Below, one piece after another: positions 24,636-33,836 of a stretch of DNA of 36,089 nt (positions are counted from its first letter, which is position 1; each line of letters starts with the position of its first letter). This DNA is from Pseudomonadales bacterium (lineage in GTDB: Bacteria; Pseudomonadota; Gammaproteobacteria; Pseudomonadales; Pseudohongiellaceae), in the NCBI GenBank assembly GCA_028281635.1, contig JANQJM010000009.1:1-36089 (forward strand). The letters are read 5' to 3'. The position numbers and the translations under genes are program-made. Below the pieces are notes generated by a model. The model was not told the DNA's origin. It was given only the letters and a program-made list of their open reading frames with translations, and did not search any database.

Positions 24636-24669
24636 GTTTTAGCAGGTCCGTAATTCATATCAATCTCAA

Positions 24670-26043
24670 CTAATGGCTGTCCAGCAGTTCTATCGCTGCC
24701 GTATACATCGCCTCCACCCCAACTTTCACAGACGCCGGATCAATGAAAAAGTATTGGGAATGGTGCGGAGGAACTGGACGAATGCCCGCTTCAATTTCCG
24801 CCATCACATCTGTTGGTGTACCACCTACATTAAAAAACACGGTAGGCACATCGTGTTCAGTCTGACCATACTCAGCAAAGTCTTCACCTCCCATGCCAGG
24901 ACGTGGTGTGTTGATCAGAGGGTTATAGCCCAACTGATCAGTCCAGGCAGGTAGTAAGCGCTGCACTGTTACATTGTCATTGACGTTGGTTGGTGTGCTT
25001 TCGAAACCCACGCGCACGATCGGCATCAGGTCATCGGGAATTCCATTGAGCAACGCAATACCATTGGCCGTATCTTCGATAGCTTGTAACACTTGTGCAC
25101 GTACTGCTTCGGAATCCGTGCGCACCGTCAGTTGCAAATCTGCTTCATCGGCAATGATGTTGTGTTTGCTGCCCGCTTGCAGAGAACCTACCGTGATCAC
25201 TGCAGGTGCCATGGGACTGATCTGACGACTGATGATTCCTTGCAGAGCAATCACCAGCTGTGAAGACATGTAAATAGGATCCACTGTTTGCTGCGGATAG
25301 GCCCCATGTCCACCGATGCCACGCATCTTGATGTCGACACTGTCGGTGCTGGAGTTAGTGATTCCCTCGCGTACGGTGACGCGTCCGACTTCAACACCTG
25401 AACTCACATGTAATCCGATTCCATAATCCGGCACCCCCCAACGCTCATAGAGACCATCTTCGATCATCGCTTTTGCGCCATTGATGATCTCTTCCGCAGG
25501 CTGGCCTACCAACATCACCGTGCCACTCCAATTGTCTCGGTTGTCCATCAGCATTTTCGCAGTACCGACCAGTGACGTGATATGCATATCATGACCACAG
25601 GCATGCATGACGGGAAGTTCATATCCAACCTGATTCCTTTGTCTTGCCCGCGATGCATAAGCCAGACCGTTGTTTTCCTGTACCGGCAATCCATCCATAT
25701 CGGCGCGGATAAGTACCATGGGTCCGGGACCGTTTTCAATGATTCCCACGATGCCGGTGCGCCCAATACCTTCTGTGACCTCAACACCCAAGGCGCGCAG
25801 CTCTGAAGCCAGACGGGCTGCCGTATTGTGTTCCAGAAAGCTCAACTCAGGGTTTTGATGGAACCAGATAAACAGATCATAGAGATGATTGTCGTAGTAC
25901 TCTTCGATGGCTGCCTTGAGTACCTCATCGCTGGCCAGCGACACTCTGGGCAGAGCCAAACTGCTAAGCAGAGCGAGTAATGAGAGGCCTTTGATCAGTG
26001 GTCTCGAGACGCGGAAAGCGGTGCAGACTTTATTATGCTTCAT
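24670..26043 (-). CDS. Exported M20D amidohydrolase (hippurate/IAA-amino-acid hydrolase type)
   Basis: A secreted or periplasmic metal-dependent amidase of the M20D family, 457 residues. The signal peptide is about 1-38. Metal and catalytic motifs: VMHACGHDMHITSLVGTAKML (Cys and His ligands), GQPAEEIINGAKAMI with the catalytic Glu pair, IGLHVSSGVEVG (His), and GMGGEDFAEY (Glu/Asp near the C-terminus). Family substrates are N-acyl amino acids or peptides. The final segment HHSQYFFIDPASVKVGVEAM is also typical. It is divergent from the ATP-grasp gene (161 bp gap). Confidence 0.92.
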   Translation of the reverse strand: MKHNKVCTAFRVSRPLIKGLSLLALLSSLALPRVSLASDEVLKAAIEEYYDNHLYDLFIWFHQNPELSFLEHNTAARLASELRALGVEVTEGIGRTGIVGIIENGPGPMVLIRADMDGLPVQENNGLAYASRARQRNQVGYELPVMHACGHDMHITSLVGTAKMLMDNRDNWSGTVMLVGQPAEEIINGAKAMIEDGLYERWGVPDYGIGLHVSSGVEVGRVTVREGITNSSTDSVDIKMRGIGGHGAYPQQTVDPIYMSSQLVIALQGIISRQISPMAPAVITVGSLQAGSKHNIIADEADLQLTVRTDSEAVRAQVLQAIEDTANGIALLNGIPDDLMPIVRVGFESTPTNVNDNVTVQRLLPAWTDQLGYNPLINTPRPGMGGEDFAEYGQTEHDVPTVFFNVGGTPTDVMAEIEAGIRPVPPHHSQYFFIDPASVKVGVEAMYTAAIELLDSH

Positions 26044-26204
26044 GAGTTGAGATTCCTTGCTTAGACCGCATATTCTAATATCGATCTGCGAGCCCTAAAC
26101 TAGCGTATTTGTACTCCAACCCCCACTAATTTACAAAAAACGCCGGTCATTAGCTATGAGCAGCGGCTCAAAGACAACGCCCCCTGCAGACCAAGAGAAC
26201 TCCC

Positions 26205-27170
26205 ATGGAACCTAAAATCTACGTACTCCACGAAAACAACGAGTGGACCATTCACCTGCAAGACAGACTGGAAGAGCTGAATCTGCCCTTTGAGCTGTGG
26301 CATATCGACGAAGGCACGCTGGATCTAAGCCAGGAACCTCCACCAGGGGTCTTTTATAACCGAATGAGCGCGTCATCTCACACCCGGGATCATCGCTTCG
26401 CGCCGGAATATGCCGAAGCAGTTTTAGCCTGGCTCGAACGTCACGGACGCAAAGTGATTAATGGGAGCCGCGCTTTAAGACTGGAAGTCAGCAAGGTAAA
26501 TCAGTACATGGCACTCAATAGTGTCGAGATCGCTACTCCAAAAACACTCGCTGCCATTGGCAAAAATCAAATTGTGGAAACAGCGAAGCAGCTAGGTATG
26601 AGCAGCTTCATCACCAAACACAATCGCGCCGGCAAAGGTCAGGGCGTACAACTCTTTCATTCTATTGAAGCGTTACAAGCCTATGTGGACGGACCGGATT
26701 TCGATGCACCTATTGATGGCATCACGCTCATTCAACAATACATCAAAGCACCTACCCCACATATCATTCGCCACGAGTTTATCGACGGCAAATTCTTCTA
26801 TGCGGTGAAAGTGGACACCTCCGAAGGCTTCGAATTGTGCCCGGCTGATGCCTGCGCCGTCGGTGACTTGTTCTGCCCAACCGATGGTGAAGAAGACAAC
26901 CCAAAAGCCATGTTTGAAATTCTAAGCAACTACCGACCTGACTTTGTAGATCAGTATGAAACCTTCTTGCGAGTAAACGACGTGCAGGTGGCCGGCATCG
27001 AAGCGATTGCAGATATCGATGGTAATGTCTACACCTACGATGTAAATACCAACACCAACTACAATTCCGACGCGGAAGCTGCAGCGAATCAGTTTGCGAT
27101 GTTGGAGCTTGCCAAATATCTGCGAAGAGAGCTGAATAAGTTACACACCGTTACTTCGCTCGCTTCATAG
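26205..27170 (+). CDS. RimK-like ATP-grasp ligase
   Basis: An ATP-dependent carboxylate-amine ligase fold, 321 residues, cytoplasmic. The N-terminal domain (about 1-95) has the PPPGVFYNRMSASSHTRDH strand-loop. The ATP-binding lysine region is in SFITKHNRAGKGQGVQLF (about 135-152), and the metal-binding end is in IADIDGNVYTYDVNTNTNYN (Asp and Asn ligands). Substrates are typically glutamate or other amino acids added to a carboxyl group, but no peptide substrate is encoded next to it. RBS-like AGAGAAC lies ahead of the ATG. It ends 2 bp before the stop of the convergent epoxide-hydrolase-like gene. Confidence 0.8.
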   Translation: MEPKIYVLHENNEWTIHLQDRLEELNLPFELWHIDEGTLDLSQEPPPGVFYNRMSASSHTRDHRFAPEYAEAVLAWLERHGRKVINGSRALRLEVSKVNQYMALNSVEIATPKTLAAIGKNQIVETAKQLGMSSFITKHNRAGKGQGVQLFHSIEALQAYVDGPDFDAPIDGITLIQQYIKAPTPHIIRHEFIDGKFFYAVKVDTSEGFELCPADACAVGDLFCPTDGEEDNPKAMFEILSNYRPDFVDQYETFLRVNDVQVAGIEAIADIDGNVYTYDVNTNTNYNSDAEAAANQFAMLELAKYLRRELNKLHTVTSLAS

Positions 27171-27172
27171 TC

Positions 27173-28429
27173 TCAGGAAATGTCATTCAGAAACTCGAGA
27201 ATAAGACGAGATGTTTCCTCAGGCTGCTCCTGTTGTACCCAATGACCTGCCCCTTCCACCAGATGCACGCCACGCATGTCGGTGCAGGCGCTTTCCTGCA
27301 TACGATCGACAGCGCCAGGATTCTGATAAGTGCCCCAATCACTGGCTCCAGAAATAAACAGGCTGGGTTGATCGATGGTCCTGCCAGCAAAGAGTTGTGA
27401 TTCAGCGACATTGATCCCGGAAGCTCCCATGCGGTAGCTGTTAAGGCCACCCTGAAAACCAGTGCGGCCAAACTCGTTGGCATAAACGGCCAGTTCGGTA
27501 TCCGGCAACCAGTCGTTAGCCAGAATCTCAGCCTCGGTTGGCATAACCTTCGCTACGGTTTCGGCCATGCCCTCGGTCAAATCCATGATGTAGTAGGTTG
27601 GCATCTTCGCCCATTCCGTTGCGGTGCGGCCAGTCAGTGGAAAGGGTTGATTGCCTTCCCAGTCCGCACTCTTGTGATGATAGTAAGCCCGAATGAAATC
27701 GCTAAGCCCCTGCTCCGCTTTCCACATGTTTTCATTGGCTTCACGGGTTTGGTAGTAACGTTGATAGTGCTTGCGAGGACGGGACAGGTTCGCCAGGTCC
27801 TGGTAGATATCTGAACCGGGACTGGGTGGTCTTGGATTTCTAATGGTGTCGCGAGGAATGCCTGGCGTGCCTCCGAATGGCGCACTCATCATCACCACGG
27901 ATTGAAAGATGTCTGGTCGCGTGACCGCACACCATGCTGCCAGCGGCGAACCAAAATCATGGCCGATCACACAATCCACATGATCGTAGCCATAGGCGTA
28001 GATCAATCCCATCACATCGCGAACCTTGTTCAGCATATGAAACGGAGTGAGATCGGTATCGTAGTCACTGCTCCAGCCAGTGGTTCGACCGTAACCGCGC
28101 AGATCGGGCACGATCACGTGATAGCCAGCGTTCGCCAGTGGCAACATCAGCTTGCGCCAGCTATAGGCCAGCTCCGGAAAACCGTGCAGCAACATCAGGG
28201 CAGGGCTGTCGCCAGTAGCGTCCCCCGCTTCCAGCACGTGCATGCGAAGGCCGTTCACATCGTCGACAAACCGAGAGCGTACACCTGCTGGTAACCAGGC
28301 TTCGGGATAGGGACCGATGCCGGGATTGATGGTATCCGGGATTTGAGCGACTAATCGATTGGCTACAACGAGCGACGGCGCGGCGATTGCCAGGGCTTGC
28401 AGAAATTGGCGACGGGATTCCGAAGACAT
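27173..28429 (-). CDS. Tat-exported alpha/beta hydrolase, epoxide-hydrolase-like
   Basis: 418 residues with a twin-arginine signal (SRRQFLQALAIAAPSLV at 5-21). The hydrolase domain starts at about residue 60: HGFPELAYSW (82-91) is the HGxP oxyanion motif, Asp158 in VIGHDFGS is the nucleophile, and GAGHWVQQEQPE carries the final His. The nucleophilic Asp and the HGFP motif point to epoxide hydrolase or dehalogenase chemistry instead of esterase. A cap domain lies between about 200 and 300. The Tat signal implies a folded, possibly cofactor- or disulfide-free protein exported to the periplasm. Confidence 0.88.
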   Translation of the reverse strand: MSSESRRQFLQALAIAAPSLVVANRLVAQIPDTINPGIGPYPEAWLPAGVRSRFVDDVNGLRMHVLEAGDATGDSPALMLLHGFPELAYSWRKLMLPLANAGYHVIVPDLRGYGRTTGWSSDYDTDLTPFHMLNKVRDVMGLIYAYGYDHVDCVIGHDFGSPLAAWCAVTRPDIFQSVVMMSAPFGGTPGIPRDTIRNPRPPSPGSDIYQDLANLSRPRKHYQRYYQTREANENMWKAEQGLSDFIRAYYHHKSADWEGNQPFPLTGRTATEWAKMPTYYIMDLTEGMAETVAKVMPTEAEILANDWLPDTELAVYANEFGRTGFQGGLNSYRMGASGINVAESQLFAGRTIDQPSLFISGASDWGTYQNPGAVDRMQESACTDMRGVHLVEGAGHWVQQEQPEETSRLILEFLNDIS

Positions 28430-28672
28430 AGCCAGACCATTAGAGTAAAAGGATGACTTGGCAATCTCACCACAAATTCACTGAATACTCAAAGCCAGCA
28501 GACCTGACGCGGAGGTTCTAGAGCGCCAAAAATCCGGAGCATTGCTGCAAGTTGTCACTGAGGGCGGGATCAACCTGCAACAAAGCACCCGTGGAAACCC
28601 AATGTCAGACAACGATTCATCTCTGCAGTGACAACAAGGCTATTTCGACAATTACCAGTGCTCTGGTGTTTT

Positions 28673-29275
28673 TCATATTCGTTGTAACTGTCCACTCCAT
28701 TCCAATGCCGCCTCCAGTCTATCGTTTCCCCAGAACAATTCTCCCTCAACAATGAAAGATGGCGCTCCAAAAATTCCCAATTGTTGAGCTCGTTCTGTCT
28801 GTTGCTTCAATTTTTCCTTGGATTCAGCATGCTCAGCTCTGTTAATAGTGTCTTCTGGGTTTTGATCAAGATTCACAAGACACTGACTCACGATGTCCGG
28901 TGAAGAAATGTCGAGGTCCAGGTCGAAATTGGCCCGATAGATCTGCCGGATAAATTCCGGAGTCCAGGCTTCCCCGGCAAATCGAGAAGCAATTCGTGCA
29001 GCCAGCAAGCCATTTCTAGGAAATACAGAAGGCTTATTGAACGGTATTCCCTGCTTCTCGCAAACCCGCTGCAAATCTCTCCACATATACCTGCCTTTGT
29101 CAGGGTATAAGTTAAATGGCGAGTCATTCCAACCTTGCTTCTTAAACACAGGCCCAAGTAAAAAAGGTCGCCACAGCACTTGCACGCCACTCTTTTCCGC
29201 CACAGCCTCTACTCTCATTGCAGCGGGATACGAGTAAGTGCTGGCAAACTCAAACCAGAATTCCAGTTTCTTCAT
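28673..29275 (-). CDS. Second 2-hydroxychromene-2-carboxylate isomerase-like protein
   Basis: A paralogue (200 residues) of the protein at 23563-24246. FWFEFASTYSYPAA is the N-terminal strand with a Ser/Thr-Tyr-Ser region in the catalytic position, in place of SPYAY. GIFGAPSFIVEGELFWGND (about 167-185) is the cis-Pro and WGND signature. YMWRDLQRVCEKQGIPF carries the middle helices. It is 23 bp downstream of the ABM-like gene, so they are likely a two-gene operon. The upstream 243 bp gap (28430-28672) on its 3' side holds no convincing gene. Confidence 0.85.
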   Translation of the reverse strand: MKKLEFWFEFASTYSYPAAMRVEAVAEKSGVQVLWRPFLLGPVFKKQGWNDSPFNLYPDKGRYMWRDLQRVCEKQGIPFNKPSVFPRNGLLAARIASRFAGEAWTPEFIRQIYRANFDLDLDISSPDIVSQCLVNLDQNPEDTINRAEHAESKEKLKQQTERAQQLGIFGAPSFIVEGELFWGNDRLEAALEWSGQLQRI

Positions 29276-29298
29276 CTTCTAGAGCACTTGCCTTACAT

Positions 29299-29613
29299 CT
29301 AAGACGTGATACTTCCACTAAACTGAATATGCTTGATGGAGCAACTCTCAATTAGTTCTTCATAGCCCTCGGGAAGATATGATTCCTCCCAGCTTTCCCC
29401 GAACAATGACTTAATTGACTCCATATCCTGCCATACCGATATGAATACCAAATCTGCCTTACTCGAAGACAGACCCTCACCAAAAAAATAACCGATGTTT
29501 CCTGGCTTTCCAGCCACAACAGAAACAGATGTAGCTGACAACTTCTGCTTCAATTCATCTGTCTTGCCTGGAAGTGCGCGCACATCAAAGACACGCAAGA
29601 TTGAGTTATTCAT
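29299..29613 (-). CDS. ABM-type dimeric alpha/beta-barrel protein
   Basis: About 105 residues (from MNNS at 29613; an alternative ATG is at 29619). The pattern ILRVFDVRALPGKTDELKQ ... LVFISVWQDMESIKSLFGE fits the antibiotic-biosynthesis-monooxygenase-like ferredoxin-like barrel (a strand, a helix with the GK turn, then a W in the fourth strand). Such proteins act as monooxygenases, heme degraders or binding proteins, and the sequence does not choose among these. It lies 23 bp upstream of the isomerase-like gene and is divergent from the glyoxalase-like gene. Confidence 0.6.
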   Translation of the reverse strand: MNNSILRVFDVRALPGKTDELKQKLSATSVSVVAGKPGNIGYFFGEGLSSSKADLVFISVWQDMESIKSLFGESWEESYLPEGYEELIESCSIKHIQFSGSITS

Positions 29614-29732
29614 GTGCATTTATGCATCTTCCTTAAAAGGGATCTATAGAATTGAAATCAACCAGCATGGAGAGCTTATACTATCGTGCATCGAAACCTC
29701 CTAAAACCACAAACCAACCAGCAGGAACAGCG

Positions 29733-30143
29733 ATGGCTCTATCGAAAAGCAAGTCACCACCCTTTACCTGGCAAACACCGGTACTCTGCGTTAGTGACCT
29801 CAGTGCCAGCCTTAGACACTACCAGGAAGTATTGGGATTTGGTGTTTCCTGGGCGTGGAATGATGATGAGGCTTTTGAGAATCCTGAAAAACCCACATTT
29901 GCCTGCGTGTACCGTGGCGAATGTTTCATCTTTCTGTGCGAGCAGGGTCAGGGCAATCCCGGTTCCTGGTTGTGCATGAATCTCGAGAGCCTCGAAGAAT
30001 TGGAGAGAGTGCACAAGGAATATCAAGCTTCTGGCGCTGAAATTGTGGAACCCCCAACCGATTGTTCCTGGGGTATGCGCGAGATGATTGTACGGGATTT
30101 AGACGGCAACACCTTTAGAATCGGGTGCGCGTTAAGTAATTAA
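29733..30143 (+). CDS. Glyoxalase/bleomycin-resistance fold (VOC) protein
   Basis: A vicinal-oxygen-chelate-fold protein of about 136 residues from the ATG at 29733, which has AGGAA about 6 bp upstream. A longer frame begins at 29652, but its first 27 residues look non-conserved. Signature strands: TPVLCVSDLSASLRHYQEVLGFGVSW and MREMIVRDLDGNTFRIG (the final D-x-x-G-N strand). Metal ligands cannot be assigned with confidence; the family includes dioxygenases and resistance proteins. No partner is evident. Confidence 0.8.
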   Translation: MALSKSKSPPFTWQTPVLCVSDLSASLRHYQEVLGFGVSWAWNDDEAFENPEKPTFACVYRGECFIFLCEQGQGNPGSWLCMNLESLEELERVHKEYQASGAEIVEPPTDCSWGMREMIVRDLDGNTFRIGCALSN

Positions 30144-30206
30144 TTGAAACCAGTTGCGCCAACCTGTTTTGCGCATCGTTAACGCTAAGTGATGAAACCT
30201 TAAGCT

Positions 30207-30503
30207 CTATATAAAGCTGGAGATGCCCACCGCAAGCTCTGCCCAGGCGACCAGAAACAATAGCGTTGCTATTGCAGCTGTAACAAGCCAGTACTTTTGC
30301 GGCATCAGTCTCGCAACCACTACGAAGACACTGGCAGTTCCCGTAAGCAGAACTCCCATCACTGCGAAGTCCAGAATGCCCCAGTTTACCTCTGCCGTAA
30401 ATTGCATAGCGATCAGAGGAATCAACAACAACAGGCAGGCCCCCAGAGCAATCCAGCCAAACACACTATTCCGCATAATGATGTGCTGATTCGTTGCATT
30501 CAT
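30207..30503 (-). CDS. Small three-helix membrane protein, unknown
   Basis: 98 residues with hydrophobic segments at about 14-32, 42-62 and 70-96. No motif was recognised. The gene is convergent with the VOC-fold gene. Confidence 0.55.
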   Translation of the reverse strand: MNATNQHIIMRNSVFGWIALGACLLLLIPLIAMQFTAEVNWGILDFAVMGVLLTGTASVFVVVARLMPQKYWLVTAAIATLLFLVAWAELAVGISSFI

Positions 30504-30619
30504 AGCTAATTCTCCTTTCTTTGGAAGCAGCTTAATGCTGACTCCCCTATTGCTGAATTGGAGAGTCTTAGTGAACTCTACTCTGGCTTATTTTTATTGC
30601 AAGCATTCAGGAGTTTGGC

Positions 30620-31414
30620 TTAGTTCACAAAGCTTAGTGTGACATCGCTCCGATGCGAATCCAGGTTTATGCGATTACTGCCGTTTCCTTCGTTATAGCT
30701 CAGGTAAGAGTTGCGGTCGCTTCTTCGAACCAATCCGGTTCTGCCTCGCATTGATATACTGCCTCGATGTGCCTCGGCATTGATGGAAAAGTCTGACGCT
30801 TGCAGAATATCCATGTCGATATCGGCCCGGTGGGTTTCGATTCTCACATCTCGCAATTCCACAAATTCCAAATCGAAATCACCCCTATGCGTATCCAGAT
30901 CCAGGTTATTTCGAATCCCGGATATGCGACCACTGCCTCGGTGCGCTGAAATATCCACTCTGCCTGAAGGCGCAGAAACGTTCAGTCGTGAGCGATGGCT
31001 GTCGATACCCAACATGGCCTGCTCGGGCAGCACAATGTCGAACTCTATGTAGGGGTATTCATAGGAGTCCCAATCGAATAAGGAAGTGAATCGAAACCGG
31101 GGTTCGTCGTATTCTACTTCGACTTTCACTCGTTCCCGTGAGCGGATAACAACTATCTCCACATCATCCACCACGTCCCTGTCATCGTGCCGAATGACTG
31201 CCGTGATCTCAATGCTGTCAACATTGCCGGTGCTAATGTTTACCTCACCGCGGTGACTGTCGATCGAAAAATCCACATCACGGTTAACCGCAAACGAGTC
31301 CTCAAAGACTCGTTCTGCCGCCAGACTGATGGATCCCCAAAATACAAAAGCTGGAGTAACGCAGATGAGAAGACGCTTTGAAAATGCAACCGAAAATAAA
31401 CTGAATAGCTTCAT
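30620..31414 (-). CDS. DUF4097-like exported beta-solenoid protein with repeated His-Arg motif
   Basis: 264 residues. The N-terminus has a signal peptide (about 1-33). The rest is rich in beta strands of the DUF4097/adhesin-like type (strands such as VDISAHRGSGRISGI and LDLDTHRGDFDLEF). The motif [DE/A]-[ST/A]-H-R-[GSA] recurs at His54, 140, 158, 176, 195, 216 and 254, most often one repeat per about 18-21 residues, as expected for successive rungs of a beta-solenoid. No catalytic site is visible. GGAGG lies about 8 bp ahead of the ATG. Function is unknown. A surface or periplasmic role is likely from the signal peptide. Confidence 0.75.
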   Translation of the reverse strand: MKLFSLFSVAFSKRLLICVTPAFVFWGSISLAAERVFEDSFAVNRDVDFSIDSHRGEVNISTGNVDSIEITAVIRHDDRDVVDDVEIVVIRSRERVKVEVEYDEPRFRFTSLFDWDSYEYPYIEFDIVLPEQAMLGIDSHRSRLNVSAPSGRVDISAHRGSGRISGIRNNLDLDTHRGDFDLEFVELRDVRIETHRADIDMDILQASDFSINAEAHRGSISMRGRTGLVRRSDRNSYLSYNEGNGSNRINLDSHRSDVTLSFVN

Positions 31415-31526
31415 GGTAGCCTCCGTAATTTGTGGCTTGTAAGGAGTATTTCTTGCCCTATCCCACTAAGACGCAGACAAGCGGCATTTGGTTACAAGTG
31501 AAGCTATTTCCGGCTGTGGATCGCTC

Positions 31527-32003
31527 TTAAGTCTCTCGCGCCAGATGATAAACAGCAGCACCCTCTATCATTGCCTCAGGTGGGCCCATCCCAGCGACAA
31601 TATCCGGATAATCCTGGCGGTACTTGGCCTGATAGGCTTCCAGGATTGGCAACTGCCCCTCAATGACACGAGTCGCATACAGTTGATAAGTCGAGTCATC
31701 GATACGTAGATCGATGGGACTGTCATAGCCGATTGCGGATACCCAACCACTATCGTTGGCACCAACAACATAGAGTTCGTTATTGCGTTGAACGACCCAG
31801 ATGATTACTACCCGTGGCAAGTCATCTTCGATACGCAATCGGACTTCATCTATACCACTGGTGTCAGGCCAGACTGCTGGTGCCTCTGTTTCCACACCCC
31901 CTATGAAAAACCCCCGCACAGGGCCTATTGGCGCAAGAACAACCAGAATGCCAGCAATCAGCACCAGCGCCCCTGTCCCGTAGCCAAGTATCTTTTTCAC
32001 CAT
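31527..32003 (-). CDS. Hypothetical protein with N-terminal membrane anchor
   Basis: 158 residues. A hydrophobic helix (about 8-26) near the N-terminus acts as a signal anchor or uncleaved signal. Then comes a mainly alpha/beta domain with VVIIWVVQRNNELYVVGANDSGWVSAI and DSTYQLYATRV, somewhat like the split-barrel flavin/nitroreductase-type core. The resemblance is weak and no cofactor motif is visible. It sits 112 bp downstream of the DUF4097-like gene's start region, and 40 bp after gamma-glutamyltransferase ends on the same strand. Confidence 0.55.
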   Translation of the reverse strand: MVKKILGYGTGALVLIAGILVVLAPIGPVRGFFIGGVETEAPAVWPDTSGIDEVRLRIEDDLPRVVIIWVVQRNNELYVVGANDSGWVSAIGYDSPIDLRIDDSTYQLYATRVIEGQLPILEAYQAKYRQDYPDIVAGMGPPEAMIEGAAVYHLARET

Positions 32004-32043
32004 CTCGCTATACCCTTAGACTACCCAACCAGGTAGCCTGACT

Positions 32044-33792
32044 TCAGTCTACTCCGACTGCTCCAGCTCCCGGTCTACGTGGATCTGAATAGCCATAGAA
32101 TAAACCTTCTTGCCACATCACAGTCTGTAAACTGCCCATACCAGCGCTGCGCTGACTGAAATTAATGTTCTGGCCGCGGTCAATTAGGCGCTGCACAGTA
32201 TCTGGGCTGATGCCACTCTCTATTTCCAATACATCGGGCCGCCATTGGTGATGCACCCGTGGTGCAACCGCCGCGTCGGCGATATTCATGCCGAACTCAA
32301 GAACGTTTAACACCATCTGCATATTGGCGCTGATGATTTTTGAACCACCGGGACTGCCAGTCATCAGGATAGGTTGACCATCACGGGAGACCAGGACTGG
32401 CGACATGGAACTAACCGGCCGACGGTTGGGCCGGATAAGATTGTTTTCACTGCCCATCAAACCGAACGCATCGGGGATGTCCGAGCGTAAGGTGAAATTA
32501 CCCATATTGTTGTTCATTAATATGCCAGTGCCTTCAATAACAACACCGGAACCGAAGGAAAACATCAAGGTATAAGTATTCCCCACCATATTGCCTTCGC
32601 TATCGATAACCGAGTAGTGAGTCGTTTCATCACTCTCGTAGATAGCCAGGTTACCCGGCGCGATTTCATCGGAGGTCAAAGCGTGATCGAGTGAGATTTT
32701 AGCCGCGATGTCTTTAGCATATTTCTTACTCACCAAAGTCTCTGTCGGCACCTCGACAAAATCAGGATCGCCGAGGTACTTGCTGCGATCGGCATAAGAA
32801 AACTTCATCGCTTCCGCCATGATGTGCAAGGCATCGGCACTCTCTGGCCCCATCTCTGCCAACGGGAAGTTCTCCAGAATATTCAACATCTGAATAACAT
32901 GGGTACCACCGGAACTGGGCGCAGGCATGGCAGCAATGTCATAACCACGAAAGGTTCCCCGCACAGGTTCGCGCTCCACCACTTCGTAGCTGGCGAGGTC
33001 TTCCATAGTAATCAGACCATTATGCGCTTCCATATCGGCAACGATTTTTTCCGCGACGCTGCCGCTGTAAAACGCCTCAACACCATGCTCGGCAATTTCC
33101 GACAGTGTCCAGGCCAGGTCAGGCTGCTTCCAGATTTCACCCACCTGATAATGAGAACCATCTGGCTTGTAGAATTTTCGCAGGGCGGCTGGATTGTTTT
33201 TTAGGCGTGTGCTGCGATCCAGATCAGCAGCAAGATCATAGGTTACTTCAATACCATCCCGGGCCAGACGGATCGCTGGTTCCAGGACCTCGGCCAGGGT
33301 CATGCTGCCGTACTCTTCCACGATATGCGCCAGGCCTGCTACCGAGCCTGGCACCGCTGAGGACTTGTGGGAGAAACGATAGGTTTCATTCATCACCACA
33401 TTGCCTTCTTCATCGAAGAACATGTCCTGGAAGGCACCGGCCGGTGCAGTCTCGCGAAAATCGATAGCTATGGTTTTATCCTGTTCGGCCACATGTACCA
33501 GCATGAAACCGCCGCCGCCGATATTGCCAGCACGCGGCAAGGTCACCGCCAGAGCAAAGCCCAGCGCGGCACCGGCATCGATAGCATTACCACCATTGGC
33601 CAGTATCTCTGCTGCAATCTGGCTGGAGAGCACATTGTGGCTAGCCACCATGCCTTTCTTTCCCATAACGGGGTGATTGATCGCGCTATATTCGAATAGC
33701 GGCTGGGAAGCACCTTCCTGAGCGAAGTTGGGCGTCAATGACGCTACAACGAACGTGAGTGCCAGAATGAAGTGGAGTGTACGTTTTAGCAT
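32044..33792 (-). CDS. ggt: Gamma-glutamyltransferase (GGT), exported
   Basis: Hydrolyses or transfers the gamma-glutamyl group of glutathione and other gamma-glutamyl compounds in the periplasm. 582 residues, normal for the family. Signal peptide about 1-25 (cut near NFAQ). The Arg of DFRETAP (Arg113) binds the gamma-glutamyl carboxylate. The autoprocessing nucleophile is the first Thr of TTHYSVIDSEGNM (Thr390), where the precursor splits into large and small subunits. VGNTYTLMFSFGSGVVIEGTGILMNN is the classical small-subunit signature. It is downstream of the sortilin-like gene by 44 bp and could share its transcript. Confidence 0.94.
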   Translation of the reverse strand: MLKRTLHFILALTFVVASLTPNFAQEGASQPLFEYSAINHPVMGKKGMVASHNVLSSQIAAEILANGGNAIDAGAALGFALAVTLPRAGNIGGGGFMLVHVAEQDKTIAIDFRETAPAGAFQDMFFDEEGNVVMNETYRFSHKSSAVPGSVAGLAHIVEEYGSMTLAEVLEPAIRLARDGIEVTYDLAADLDRSTRLKNNPAALRKFYKPDGSHYQVGEIWKQPDLAWTLSEIAEHGVEAFYSGSVAEKIVADMEAHNGLITMEDLASYEVVEREPVRGTFRGYDIAAMPAPSSGGTHVIQMLNILENFPLAEMGPESADALHIMAEAMKFSYADRSKYLGDPDFVEVPTETLVSKKYAKDIAAKISLDHALTSDEIAPGNLAIYESDETTHYSVIDSEGNMVGNTYTLMFSFGSGVVIEGTGILMNNNMGNFTLRSDIPDAFGLMGSENNLIRPNRRPVSSMSPVLVSRDGQPILMTGSPGGSKIISANMQMVLNVLEFGMNIADAAVAPRVHHQWRPDVLEIESGISPDTVQRLIDRGQNINFSQRSAGMGSLQTVMWQEGLFYGYSDPRRPGAGAVGVD

Positions 33793-33836
33793 GATGCTAG
33801 CCTCTGAGAATTGAGTGAATAGCTTCTTGTTGCCGA

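Noticed and set aside
28430..28672. Possible decayed gene in the intergenic gap after the epoxide-hydrolase-like gene
   Set aside because: A 28-codon minus-strand segment with a protein-like look (ending CSGFLAL) has a stop upstream and no start or homology I can name; too short to call a pseudogene.
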